Below are positions 7,057 through 14,887 of a DNA stretch of 64,000 nucleotides, in pieces. Numbering within the stretch: position 1 is the stretch's first letter; each line of letters begins with the position of its first letter. The position numbers and the translations under genes are program-made. The notes beneath the pieces were generated by a model. It had not been told where the DNA came from, did no database searches, and was given only the letters and a program-made list of their open reading frames with translations. This DNA is from Marinobacter sp. ANT_B65 (lineage in GTDB: Bacteria; Pseudomonadota; Gammaproteobacteria; Pseudomonadales; Oleiphilaceae), in the NCBI RefSeq assembly GCF_002407605.1, contig NZ_NXGV01000001.1:1988022-2052021 (forward strand). Reading direction: 5' to 3'.

Positions 7057-7298
7057 AATTATTGCTCCGGCAGCGTTGCTAATAAGCCTAAAGTTCCAGG
7101 TACGGCCCGCAGCAGATGTTTTCCCACTGACCCACTTCGGCATCACCGTCAATATTCTAAGTTGATCGCCAGGAATGTCCTTGCTATAAAAACCATGAAA
7201 TTGGGATTTTATAGAAGGAACCACTAATTTTGACAAACTTAGAGAAAGAAAAGACTCCATAGGGGTTAGACAAGACCGATATAGAGTTACTGAAACAT

Positions 7299-7718
7299 TT
7301 GCAGGTGAACGGCCGCATCAGCAATGCCAGTCTGTCGGAAAAGATCAATCTGAGTGAAACGCCTTGCTGGCGTCGTTGGAAAAAACTGGAGGAAAACGGT
7401 TATATAGAAGAATACAGAGCTGTTCTCAGTCGCAGCAAGATGGGCTTTAGCGCTACGGCGTTTACTCAAGTGACGTTCTCCAGTCATGATGTCGATCTGA
7501 CCGATGAATTTGAAGCGATCGTAAACGAACTGGACTGGGTTCAGACTTGCCACTGCATAACGGGGAGCGTGGATTACCTCTTGCAGATGGTGTTCAGGGA
7601 CCTGGATGAGTTTTCTGAGCGCATCAACATTATCCGGCGCATCCGTGGAGTAAATGCGATTCAGACCCATATCTCTGTTAAGGAAATCAAGACAAGTACC
7701 AGCTTGCCAATCGGTTGA
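7299..7718 (+). CDS. Lrp/AsnC-family transcriptional regulator with unclear start
   Basis: The visible protein has a winged HTH (LQVNGRISNASLSEKINLSE, then CWRRWKKLEENGYIEEY) and an effector-binding RAM domain from about residue 50 (TAFTQVTF...GSVDYLLQMVFRD). The usual family start (LDKTDIELLKHL) is encoded just upstream from 7266. However, no ATG/GTG/TTG precedes it: an in-frame TAG stands at 7260-7262, followed by GGG TTA. The first candidate start codon is TTG at 7299, which would cut the first HTH helix. The gene is therefore either started unconventionally or newly broken. It is divergent from the truncated LysE gene it would normally control, consistent with joint decay. Confidence 0.7.
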   Translation: MQVNGRISNASLSEKINLSETPCWRRWKKLEENGYIEEYRAVLSRSKMGFSATAFTQVTFSSHDVDLTDEFEAIVNELDWVQTCHCITGSVDYLLQMVFRDLDEFSERINIIRRIRGVNAIQTHISVKEIKTSTSLPIG

Positions 7719-7788
7719 CCGGGCTAGATTAATGGGTACCGAAATTTATAGAAATCAGTTATCCGGATTCTTCCAACTCTGGGTGGAC

Positions 7789-7923
7789 CTAATATGGGGT
7801 CAGGGTCACACTGGTCAGGATCTCAGCTTTGATGTGCCAGTGATCGACTTTGGCAACTTTGAGGATTTTGACGAATCGCCGGATGCGGGCCTCAACTTTA
7901 CCCACACGGCAGAAATTATCCAT
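7789..7923 (-). other. Possible 44-codon open frame or gene fragment of unknown origin
   Basis: On the minus strand an ATG at 7923 opens a frame rich in basic residues (VGKVEARIRRFVKILKVAK, then VDHWHIKAEILTSVTLTPY) that ends at TAG 7789-7791. It has an amphipathic, coding-like composition but no recognised family and no clear ribosome-binding site. It may be the end of a lost gene. The gap 7719-7958 holds no other supported feature. Confidence 0.2.
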
Positions 7924-7958
7924 ACAAGCGCATGTTGTCGGACTTGGACTTCACCCGA

Positions 7959-7982
7959 ATAGTGATACTATAGTATCACTAT
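7959..7982. promoter_or_regulatory. 24-bp perfect palindrome, probable toxin-antitoxin operator
   Basis: Bases 7959-7982 read identically on both strands: ATAGTGATACTA followed by its exact complement. It lies 22 bases upstream of the antitoxin ATG at 8005 and contains a TATAGTAT that can serve as a -10-like element. Phd/YefM-family antitoxins bind palindromic operators at this position, so autorepression is the likely function. Confidence 0.7.
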
Positions 7983-8004
7983 CAATTTGGATCAGGGTGA
8001 GCCC

Positions 8005-8262
8005 ATGAAAGTTGAGCTTGTTACAAACCTTAAGCGCCAAGCTACAAAAATCCTGGCAGACCTGCATCTGTCTAAAGAGCCGGTACTGATCACTGAACAT
8101 GGCAAGCCATCGGCTTATCTTGTTGATGTGCAGGATTACGAGTTCATGCAGCGCCGGCTTGAACTGCTCGAAGAGCTCTCACGAGGAGAGCGTGCTGTAC
8201 TTGAGGGAAGAACGTACAGTCAAAGTGAGGCCAGGGAGAAAATGGGTAAATGGCTGAAGTAA
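8005..8262 (+). CDS. Phd/YefM-family antitoxin
   Basis: This 85-residue protein starts at the ATG at 8005, six codons after a TTG at 7987 that also keeps the frame open. The N-terminal domain has the family pattern LVTNLKRQATKILADLHLSK, then PVLITEHGKPSAYLVDVQDY. The C-terminal half is a charged helix (LEELSRGERAVLEG) that would clamp the toxin. The coding region overlaps the RelE/ParE toxin gene by 13 bases. The palindrome at 7959-7982 is the expected self-operator. Confidence 0.88.
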   Translation: MKVELVTNLKRQATKILADLHLSKEPVLITEHGKPSAYLVDVQDYEFMQRRLELLEELSRGERAVLEGRTYSQSEAREKMGKWLK

Positions 8263-8552
8263 TCTGGACGGAGCCCGCCCTTCAAGAGTTGGATGCCATC
8301 GCTGAGTACATTGCTCTGGATAATCCTGCCGCCGCAAGCCGCCTGGTAGAAGAGATTTTCGATAACACCGATCGCCTGGAAGATTTTCCTCAATCCGGGC
8401 GAATTCCTCCAGAGCTTCCTGATTCAGTATACAGAGAAGTAGTTGTTCCACCCTGCCGCATTTTTTATCGTGAGGATGAGAAGCGGGTTTTTATCCTCTA
8501 TGTCATGCGAGAGGAAAGGCAGCTTCGTGCGTACATGCTTGGGAGCAGCTAA
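8250..8552 (+). CDS. RelE/ParE-family toxin
   Basis: This 100-residue protein follows the ParE/RelE fold pattern: VIWTEPALQELDAIAEYIAL at the start, DNPAAASRLVEEIFDNTDRL, then FPQSGRIPPELPDSVYREVV, and CRIFYREDEKRVFILYVMRE. The helical N-terminus with D.IAEYIA and the R-V-R-Y-like strand are more ParE-like (gyrase poison) than RelE-like (mRNase), but the target cannot be settled by eye. It is translationally overlapped with the antitoxin. Confidence 0.88.
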   Translation: MAEVIWTEPALQELDAIAEYIALDNPAAASRLVEEIFDNTDRLEDFPQSGRIPPELPDSVYREVVVPPCRIFYREDEKRVFILYVMREERQLRAYMLGSS

Positions 8553-8696
8553 CCAGGCGCGGCAATCGGGTGCCTCTGTCCCCGCTACGCGGCCGTATTA
8601 TCAGTCTATGCGCCTTTACACCCTGCCAGGCCACATCATGAGCCTCTGGGTGCAGGTCACATGTCACTGATCACGCCATATTAATGGATACCCAAC

Positions 8697-8870
8697 TTGA
8701 AAAAGCCACTTGTATATTTCATTAGCCTGATAGCCTCAGGAATCGCCTGCCTGTTATCGGGTATTTATTACGCCGTGAAATGCCAGTGGGGGTGCGATTA
8801 CCTGGCTGCTCCTGCTATCTATCCATATTTTGCATTCTGGATTTTTTTATTCTTTCACTCTATCTTTTAG
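8697..8870 (+). CDS. Possible 57-residue two-helix membrane protein
   Basis: A TTG at 8697 opens a 57-codon frame with two hydrophobic segments (YFISLIASGIACLLSGIYYA, and PYFAFWIFLFFHSIF) separated by a short CQWGCDY loop. The amino-acid pattern is strongly membrane-like, but there is no ATG and no convincing ribosome-binding site. It may be a small membrane protein or the remnant of a larger gene. The rest of 8553-8920 shows no other supported feature. Confidence 0.3.
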   Translation: MKKPLVYFISLIASGIACLLSGIYYAVKCQWGCDYLAAPAIYPYFAFWIFLFFHSIF

Positions 8871-8920
8871 CCAGGCTCATCATGCTGATTTTATTCAGAA
8901 AATAGGATTCTGGAATCCGC

Positions 8921-10099
8921 TCACACGGGAGCTCTTTCCAGGCGTACTAATCCAAGCAAGAATGTAATACCGATGATCATGATGCCTGCTGAAAAGTATA
9001 ACCCAAGGTTATAGCTAGCAAACGCTTCGGCAAGATAACCGGTAAAGACAGGGGCGATTATCTGAGCCGCACCATAGGCCAGTGTCATTACGCCCATAAA
9101 TCGGGCTGGATTGCTTGGGAAGAACTTTCCAGCCATGGTGAGCACCAGGCTGACACAGGCAATAAAGGTCCCACCAAATAGCAGTGCACTTAACAATAAC
9201 GCCATCAAGGTATCGTTAATGGCAGGCAGAATAATGCCAACCACCTGTAGAACATAAGCTGCCAGGAGCGCATAGAGATAGCCGGTTTTTCTCGCAATTC
9301 TGTCCCACACCAGGGTCGCTGGCATAGCGGCAAGCCCGATCAGCAAAAACGCCAGTGTCCCCTGCCCCTCCAGCCCTTTTGTTCGTTCTACAATGTCCAC
9401 AATGAAGGTGGAGCTGACAGCGTATCCGTAACCCGCACAAAAATAGGCAAGCATCATAAGCGTGGTAAACACCCGGCCTGGGGGATTATCTTTTGTGGCC
9501 GTTGCGTCCTGCCCATCCACCAGCGGGTGAGGAATCCATAACCATGCGGGAATAGCGACAATGGCGGCCATCACGGCCAGCGACAGCCACTGCTGCTGCC
9601 AGTTGGCCGACAGGGTCAGCATTACTTCCACTAAAACGGATGTGGCTATGATGCTCACACCGATACCGGCGAAATGAATACCTAACTCAGCGCGATGATC
9701 ATTCTTCACAAGCCATTTCAGAATCAGGCCAGAGGCAATGATAAGGCCCCCGGAAGCACAAACCCCGGCTATGAATCGCAATACAGCCCAGGCAACAACA
9801 TCCGTTGTCATCACCATGGCTGCTGAAGTGCCAATGCTTAACAGAAGATAAGCCCGGTGCAGATTGTATTTGTAGCTGAGGTTGTGCAGCCGGGACGCAA
9901 GCAGCACCCCGGCCATGTACCCCATAAAATTAGTGGTCGCCAGCCAGCCGCCACCTACTTCGGTGAGGCCTGCTCCGCTTTGCATGATGGGTAGTAAAAG
10001 GCTGTAGGAAAGACGGGCTACGCCAACGGTTACGATCAGGCTACAGATTCCGGCCAGATAGACTCGAGTCCGAGTAAGCTCCATTAACATTCCCACCAT
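8921..10099 (-). CDS. YbfB/YjiJ-family MFS transporter
   Basis: This 392-residue protein has about 12 hydrophobic helices in two halves. The first helix region (VTVGVARLSYSLLLPIMQ) and the LATTNFMGYMAGVLLA segment are typical of the YbfB/YjiJ branch of the major facilitator superfamily. Substrate unknown. ATGs at 10099 and 10084 are both usable. It is divergent from a LysR-type regulator across a 95-bp gap that contains an inverted repeat. This is the usual arrangement of a regulated exporter or importer. A decayed fragment of a close relative lies at 4917-5017. Confidence 0.88.
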   Translation of the reverse strand: MVGMLMELTRTRVYLAGICSLIVTVGVARLSYSLLLPIMQSGAGLTEVGGGWLATTNFMGYMAGVLLASRLHNLSYKYNLHRAYLLLSIGTSAAMVMTTDVVAWAVLRFIAGVCASGGLIIASGLILKWLVKNDHRAELGIHFAGIGVSIIATSVLVEVMLTLSANWQQQWLSLAVMAAIVAIPAWLWIPHPLVDGQDATATKDNPPGRVFTTLMMLAYFCAGYGYAVSSTFIVDIVERTKGLEGQGTLAFLLIGLAAMPATLVWDRIARKTGYLYALLAAYVLQVVGIILPAINDTLMALLLSALLFGGTFIACVSLVLTMAGKFFPSNPARFMGVMTLAYGAAQIIAPVFTGYLAEAFASYNLGLYFSAGIMIIGITFLLGLVRLERAPV

Positions 10100-10124
10100 A
10101 TTGTTATTAAACGATTTTCAGCAA

Positions 10125-10147
10125 AGATTACTCCAGTCTGATAATCT
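10125..10147. promoter_or_regulatory. Candidate LysR-type operator
   Basis: AGATTA (10125-10130), an 11-base spacer, then its exact complement TAATCT (10142-10147). The site lies in the 95-bp gap between the divergent MFS and LysR genes. It has the T-N11-A dyad form recognised by LysR-family proteins, about 50 bases from the LysR start. Assignment is by position and symmetry only. Confidence 0.5.
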
Positions 10148-10194
10148 TAAAAATTGAATTATCCAGAACATTTAATTCTTTTTAAGAGAACTAT

Positions 10195-11040
10195 ATGGAA
10201 ATCGTGGCATTGAAGACCTTTAAAACCCTGGTTGATGAAGGTGGCATCAAGGGCGCAGCAGACAAGCTTCATACGGTTCAGTCGAACATCACCAACCGGA
10301 TTAAAAAGCTGGAAAGTGAGCTGGATACCAGGCTCTTCACTCTGGCAGGCAGAAAACTGCAGCTAACCCCCAGCGGGCAACAACTCTACAAGTATGCGGA
10401 TGAGATTCTGGAGCTGGAGCACCAGGCCAAATCCGCCATTTTGCGTGATAAAGGCAACTATGAGTTGAGGGTTGGAATGCCCGAAACCTTTGCCGCAGTT
10501 CACATGCCTTTAGCACTCAAACAGCTCAAACGGGATTACCCTAATATCCAGACCAGGATCTTTACGGATACCAGCGACAGGCTCGTAGGTGCCGTGTTGA
10601 ACAACAAGGTAGACTGCGCCGCCATAGGCAATGCCCCCGCCCATGAAAAGCTTTGTGTTATTCCTATTGTGAATGAAGAGCTGGTTATGGTGACCCCTGC
10701 GGAAAGCCACTATGACCCTGTGCTGTTTGTACGTGACGAAGGATGCGGTTACAGGAACCATGCGCTTATATGGCAGCAAAAAGCAGGGCGCGGTAGCGAT
10801 GAACTCATGATCATGAGTAGTGCGGATGGGGTTTTGGGCTGCATATCTGCAGGTTTGGGTTACACCATTATTGGCAAAAACATGGTGATCGGCAGCCGGT
10901 ATGAAAAGTCCCTGGCAATGACGCCCGTCACCCATGGCCCAAAACATGTTCAGCTATCCATCGTTTACCGCAAAGGCAGCCCCCTGGAAGCGGGCACGCT
11001 GGCACTTGCGGACATTTTTACAAATAAAAATACACAATAG
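10195..11040 (+). CDS. LysR-family transcriptional regulator
   Basis: This 281-residue protein has the LysR winged HTH at residues 1-60 (ALKTFKTLVDEGGIKGAADK, then TVQSNITNRIKKLESELDTR, LFTLAGRKLQLTPSG). A type-2 periplasmic-binding effector domain follows (about 90-275). It is divergent from the MFS transporter with a candidate operator between them, so the transporter is its likely target, and auto-control is usual. The inducer cannot be inferred. Confidence 0.9.
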   Translation: MEIVALKTFKTLVDEGGIKGAADKLHTVQSNITNRIKKLESELDTRLFTLAGRKLQLTPSGQQLYKYADEILELEHQAKSAILRDKGNYELRVGMPETFAAVHMPLALKQLKRDYPNIQTRIFTDTSDRLVGAVLNNKVDCAAIGNAPAHEKLCVIPIVNEELVMVTPAESHYDPVLFVRDEGCGYRNHALIWQQKAGRGSDELMIMSSADGVLGCISAGLGYTIIGKNMVIGSRYEKSLAMTPVTHGPKHVQLSIVYRKGSPLEAGTLALADIFTNKNTQ

Positions 11041-11161
11041 CTTCGTGAGACACTGGCGGGCCAGCCATTACATTCACCTGGCACACAGCATTGAAAAACC
11101 AGCCAGGACTATAGATTTCCCAGCTCTTTAAGTACCATGCTCTGCTGAGTTTTATTGGGGT

Positions 11162-11500
11162 ATGCAGATGAAAAACTGGCTGTTTCTTGGTGTTGCAATT
11201 GCTTCTGAAGTGGTGGCAACTTCCAGCATGAAAGCAAGTGCAGGTTTTACAAAATTCTGGCCCAGTGTGGTCGTGATTTTGGGGTACGTCATTGCCTTCT
11301 ATTTTCTTTCTCTCACCCTGAAGGTGATTCCTGTCGGGATTGCTTATGCAACCTGGGCTGGTTTGGGAATCGTACTGATTTCTGTAGCAGGCTGGCTGGT
11401 TTTTGGTCAGAAACTGGATTTTGCCAGTATTATTGGCATGGCCCTTATCATTGCCGGTGTAGTGGTTATCAATGTCTTTTCCAAAGTCAGTGTGCATTAG
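11162..11500 (+). CDS. SMR-family (EmrE/QacE-type) efflux protein
   Basis: This 112-residue protein has four membrane helices. The key membrane glutamate is in helix 1 ([17 protein letters not shown]), and the family motif [18 protein letters not shown] forms helix 3. Small multidrug resistance proteins work as antiparallel dimers that exchange protons for cationic compounds or, in the Gdx subgroup, guanidinium. The W-A-G and TSSMK residues fit the EmrE/Qac side. No guanidine riboswitch was recognised upstream. ATG at 11162 or 11168 starts the protein. Confidence 0.92.
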   Translation: MQMKNWLFLGVAIASEVVATSSMKASAGFTKFWPSVVVILGYVIAFYFLSLTLKVIPVGIAYATWAGLGIVLISVAGWLVFGQKLDFASIIGMALIIAGVVVINVFSKVSVH

Positions 11501-11565
11501 GCAGTCAACAGACGGCTGCACAATAAAATTGTCTGGCGCTGGAGATCACACAACAAGGAACTCAG

Positions 11566-12108
11566 ATGAGCCTGAAACGCCACTTTGAATTGCTGGCTGC
11601 CTACAACCAGTGGATGAACGTAAAGGTATATGAGGCGGCCGGTCGCCTCACACCAGAAGAACTGGAAAAGGATCGCGGCGCCTTCTTCAGCTCGATTCTG
11701 GGCACCCTCAACCATGTCATCGTTGGAGATACCATCTGGCTCAAGCGGTTTGCCACACACCCGCCCTGCTTTGCCTCACTGCGTGATGTAGCCAGTCTCC
11801 CGAACCCCTCCAGTCTCGACCAGATTGTTTTCAGTAAATTCGCCAGCCTGTCGGAACACAGGTTCTGGCTGGATCAGCAGATTATTAACTGGGCAGGCAA
11901 GCTGTCTGACAGTGATCTGGATTCTGTCCTTAGCTACACAAGCACCAAAGGTGTGCCTTCCAGCAAACGATTCTCAAGCCTGGTTACTCATTTTTTTAAC
12001 CACCAGACACATCACCGGGGCCAGGCTTCCACTCTGCTTTCACAGGCGGGTCTGGAGATTGGCATTACCGACCTTTTGGTTCTGATCCCCGAAGAGGCCG
12101 GTGTATAA
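11566..12108 (+). CDS. DinB-family putative metalloenzyme
   Basis: This 180-residue protein has the DinB/YfiT-like four-helix layout. The three metal-binding histidines are visible: H50 region (TLNHVIVGDTIWL) and the HFFNHQTHHRGQ motif near residue 147. The latter is the hallmark of the family, in which members bind a divalent metal and some are thiol-dependent transferases. AAGGAA lies upstream of the ATG. The specific reaction is unknown. Confidence 0.88.
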   Translation: MSLKRHFELLAAYNQWMNVKVYEAAGRLTPEELEKDRGAFFSSILGTLNHVIVGDTIWLKRFATHPPCFASLRDVASLPNPSSLDQIVFSKFASLSEHRFWLDQQIINWAGKLSDSDLDSVLSYTSTKGVPSSKRFSSLVTHFFNHQTHHRGQASTLLSQAGLEIGITDLLVLIPEEAGV

Positions 12109-12158
12109 ACTGCTCTGCCCCGGTATGCTAGTATCCTTAAAAACCAAGGAGATAAACG

Positions 12159-13130
12159 ATGTCCCGCATATTTGAAGACAACTCTCAGTCCATTGGCAAC
12201 ACGCCGCTGGTCAGGCTGAACCGTGTTAACGATGGCGCTGCTATCTGGGCCAAAATTGAGGGTCGTAACCCGGCCTACTCGGTGAAGTGCCGCATTGGTG
12301 CTGCCATGATCTGGGACGCCGAGAAGCGGGGCGTGCTTAAGCCGGGGATGACCATCATCGAACCCACCAGCGGCAATACAGGCATAGCCCTGGCATTTGT
12401 TGCTGCGGCCAGAGGCTACAAGATCACTCTTACCATGCCGGCATCCATGAGTCTGGAGCGCCGCAAGGTATTGAAAGCACTGGGCGCGGACCTGCTGCTG
12501 ACAGAGCCCGCCAAAGGCATGCCCGGCGCAATTGCCAAAGCGGAAGAACTGGCTGCCGCCGAGCCCGAAAAGTACTTTCTGCCACAACAGTTCAACAACC
12601 CTGCCAACCCGCAGATCCACGAAGACACCACCGGCCCTGAAATCTGGAAGGATACCGATGGCGCAGTGGATGTTTTTGTCGCCGGTGTAGGTACGGGCGG
12701 CACCCTGACCGGTGTGTCACGCTATATCAAGAACACCCAGGGCAAGGCCATCACCACCGTAGCCGTTGAGCCGACTGATTCGCCCATCATCACCCAGGTA
12801 CGTAATGGCGAAGATCCAAAGCCTGCCCCCCATAAAATACAGGGTATCGGCGCGGGCTTTGTACCCAAAAACCTCGATATGAGTCTGGTTGATCAGGTGG
12901 AGACAGTATCCAACGAAGATGCCATGGCTATGGCACATCGTCTGATGCGGGAAGAAGGTATTCTCTGCGGGATTTCCTGTGGCGCAGCAGTAGTTGCCGC
13001 AATCCGGGTCAGCCAGCAACCCGAACACAAAGGCAAAAACATTGTGGTGATCCTGCCGGATTCTGCAGAGCGCTACCTGTCCACTGCCCTGTTTGCCGAC
13101 CAGTTTGGCGATACGGAAAACGTGCAGTAA
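12159..13130 (+). CDS. cysK: Cysteine synthase A (O-acetylserine sulfhydrylase)
   Basis: This 323-residue protein matches CysK throughout. [12 protein letters not shown] lies at the start and the PLP-lysine region is YSVKCRIG (near residue 44). The substrate loop is [13 protein letters not shown], the phosphate-binding loop [14 protein letters not shown], and the end is [11 protein letters not shown]....[11 protein letters not shown]. It makes cysteine from O-acetylserine and sulfide using PLP. An AAGGAG site precedes the ATG. It is monocistronic, with a strong hairpin about 100 bases downstream. The SVKCRIG context (rather than SVKDRI) is common in gammaproteobacterial CysK, which argues against CysM. 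Confidence 0.95.
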   Translation: MSRIFEDNSQSIGNTPLVRLNRVNDGAAIWAKIEGRNPAYSVKCRIGAAMIWDAEKRGVLKPGMTIIEPTSGNTGIALAFVAAARGYKITLTMPASMSLERRKVLKALGADLLLTEPAKGMPGAIAKAEELAAAEPEKYFLPQQFNNPANPQIHEDTTGPEIWKDTDGAVDVFVAGVGTGGTLTGVSRYIKNTQGKAITTVAVEPTDSPIITQVRNGEDPKPAPHKIQGIGAGFVPKNLDMSLVDQVETVSNEDAMAMAHRLMREEGILCGISCGAAVVAAIRVSQQPEHKGKNIVVILPDSAERYLSTALFADQFGDTENVQ

Positions 13131-13233
13131 AGATGCCCGGCGCTGGGTGGCGAGTTACATGCTTGTCAGCAGCGCAGTTATTTCTCGGGTTTCCAGAATG
13201 CGAATAAGGAAGTAGCAGGCAGGTAAAGCATGA

Positions 13234-13257
13234 GGCCCGGAGCGCCTGCTCCGGGCC
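13234..13257. terminator. GC-rich hairpin between convergent genes
   Basis: GGCCCGGAGC (13234-13243), a GCCT loop and its exact complement GCTCCGGGCC form a 10-bp perfect stem. It lies between cysK (+) and the lipoprotein gene (-), and could end both transcripts. No strong T-run follows on either strand, so Rho-independent function is not certain. Confidence 0.5.
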
Positions 13258-13266
13258 AGATCAGAA

Positions 13267-14352
13267 TTACTGGCGATCGCTAAGTTTGTAATCAGCCGGC
13301 AAATTGAAGACGCTGTCGTGTACAAGCTCTTCAGCAATTGAGTTCACTTCGTAAATGTAGCGAACCTTTGGCTTTTTCTGCCATTCGGCGATCAGTTCTT
13401 CTTTCTTCTCGTTCACCATATTATCGAGCAGGTTGCCAGCAGCGCTTTTTAACCCGTCGAGGCCCTTGGTCAGATCAATGTCAGTGGACTTGGCTTCTTT
13501 AACTTTCGGGCAGGCTTCATTGCGCTGGAACCACTCCATTTTTATGGAGAGCGGATACCCTTCAATTATGCCCAGCTCACTGGCCCAGGAGTTGTATGCT
13601 GTCTCATCCGTTTTTTCAATGTCACCTACAAAGGAGCCTATAGCCTTGAATCCGTCACGGCCAAGCAAGCGTACCAGGATGTTGTCGTCGCCTACGGCAT
13701 CCAGATAGTTATCCATTGCTTCGGAATGAACGCGCCAGGCCTGGCTCATTTCCTGTGTTGGGGGCGCAGTCCAGAATACAAACTGGAGCAGGTTCACATC
13801 AGCCCGGCCCTGTTCATCCTCCATTTTTGTCTGCCAGCTGACAACGTATTCGCTCGCATCGAGCCCGCCAAAGCGGCGAGTGTTTCCGGTATCCTCAACA
13901 CTGAACTCATTCTGAGCCAGAGTAACCGCGCACTCCCGGTCCTCGTAGGTTTCGTACTCTTCTTCCTCTTCGCCACGGCTCTCTTCAGTTAAGAACAATG
14001 GTGAAACCACGCATCCGGCGAGAGGACATTCCCGATAGGATTCGTCGTCATTGTCGAGAAGCCAGAGCAGATTGCGATCAATGCGGAAAATATCGCTGGT
14101 ATCAGAGTTTGCAAAGCGCATCAGAAAATTATCGAATTCGTTGATGTTATCGATGCGACGCATATCCGAACGGGTATAAACCGTCTGCTTGCCCGACACA
14201 TCCGGCACAAAACCACCATTGAATGCGAAGGTCGCATGAACAACGGAAGTGGGGTTTTTCGGGGTGGTATCTTGCGGTGCGTTACTTGCACAGCCTGCGA
14301 GAAGAGCAAAGCTGGAGACGGCAATCAGACTGCGCGTATGGGCATACAGCAT
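13267..14352 (-). CDS. Putative lipoprotein of unknown function
   Basis: This 361-residue protein has a lipoprotein signal peptide: a hydrophobic run followed by LLAGC, with the acylated Cys at residue 21. The residue after Cys is Ala, so outer-membrane sorting is expected. The mature part is acidic (an EEEEEYE run near residue 130) and ends in a KPKVRYIYEVNSIAEEL segment. No family recognised. It is divergent from the injection-system operon, with a 535-bp AT-rich region between. Being the nearest cell-envelope gene, it could be linked to release or anchoring of the particles, but nothing in its sequence shows this. Confidence 0.72.
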   Translation of the reverse strand: MLYAHTRSLIAVSSFALLAGCASNAPQDTTPKNPTSVVHATFAFNGGFVPDVSGKQTVYTRSDMRRIDNINEFDNFLMRFANSDTSDIFRIDRNLLWLLDNDDESYRECPLAGCVVSPLFLTEESRGEEEEEYETYEDRECAVTLAQNEFSVEDTGNTRRFGGLDASEYVVSWQTKMEDEQGRADVNLLQFVFWTAPPTQEMSQAWRVHSEAMDNYLDAVGDDNILVRLLGRDGFKAIGSFVGDIEKTDETAYNSWASELGIIEGYPLSIKMEWFQRNEACPKVKEAKSTDIDLTKGLDGLKSAAGNLLDNMVNEKKEELIAEWQKKPKVRYIYEVNSIAEELVHDSVFNLPADYKLSDRQ

Positions 14353-14887
14353 AAAATTTCCTTGGTGATAGGCTAATCCATGAAGGCGATGTTTATACCC
14401 GATCGACCACTACTGAGCAAGACTGAGGGAGGCCGGAACAGGCCGGTGGAGACTGCAGCACGGCTTCCGCCTTTCCCATACAATGAACTCTCAGAAAATC
14501 AATCAACATATACGTCGCACATATATACAAGTATATTTACTTTACTCTTATAATCACCCCTTAATTAAACATTAATATTACCGTGGCACCTGCCTTGCAT
14601 TAAATGCCGCAAAAAACCAGGAACACTTAAAAGCAACACTCATACCAAAAAACAAAAACACAATTAAATACTTATCATTAGATGACTTAATTTACCGCCA
14701 CGAGAGCACTTACAAAATTAGTACTTATTAAATACTTTCCTTCCTGAAAAATTTAAAATAGGATTCAGATTATACAGTCGGGTGCAACATGCAGTGGGTC
14801 GCCAGATTCCGTTTGGACACCGATGGATATTTGAAATAAATATCTTTCCCCACTCTGCATGTGCACGGAACCAAGGAGGTTCAACCC
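14353..14887. promoter_or_regulatory. AT-rich upstream region of the injection-system operon
   Basis: This is a gene-free region of about 535 bases between the divergent lipoprotein gene and the sheath gene. From ~14500 to ~14780 it is strikingly AT-rich compared with the GC-richer operon that follows. It must hold the promoter(s) of the 31-kb operon. A TTATACAG near 14768-14775 could be a -10 element, but I see no convincing -35. An AAGGAGGT ribosome-binding site (14873-14880) sits seven bases before the sheath ATG. AT-rich leaders of this kind are typical H-NS-silenced targets (inference). Confidence 0.55.

Noticed and set aside
11041..11161. Guanidine riboswitch before the SMR gene
   Set aside because: The 120-base gap has no ACGR-type repeats or paired stems that fit known guanidine riboswitch classes. 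The protein itself looks Qac/EmrE-like.
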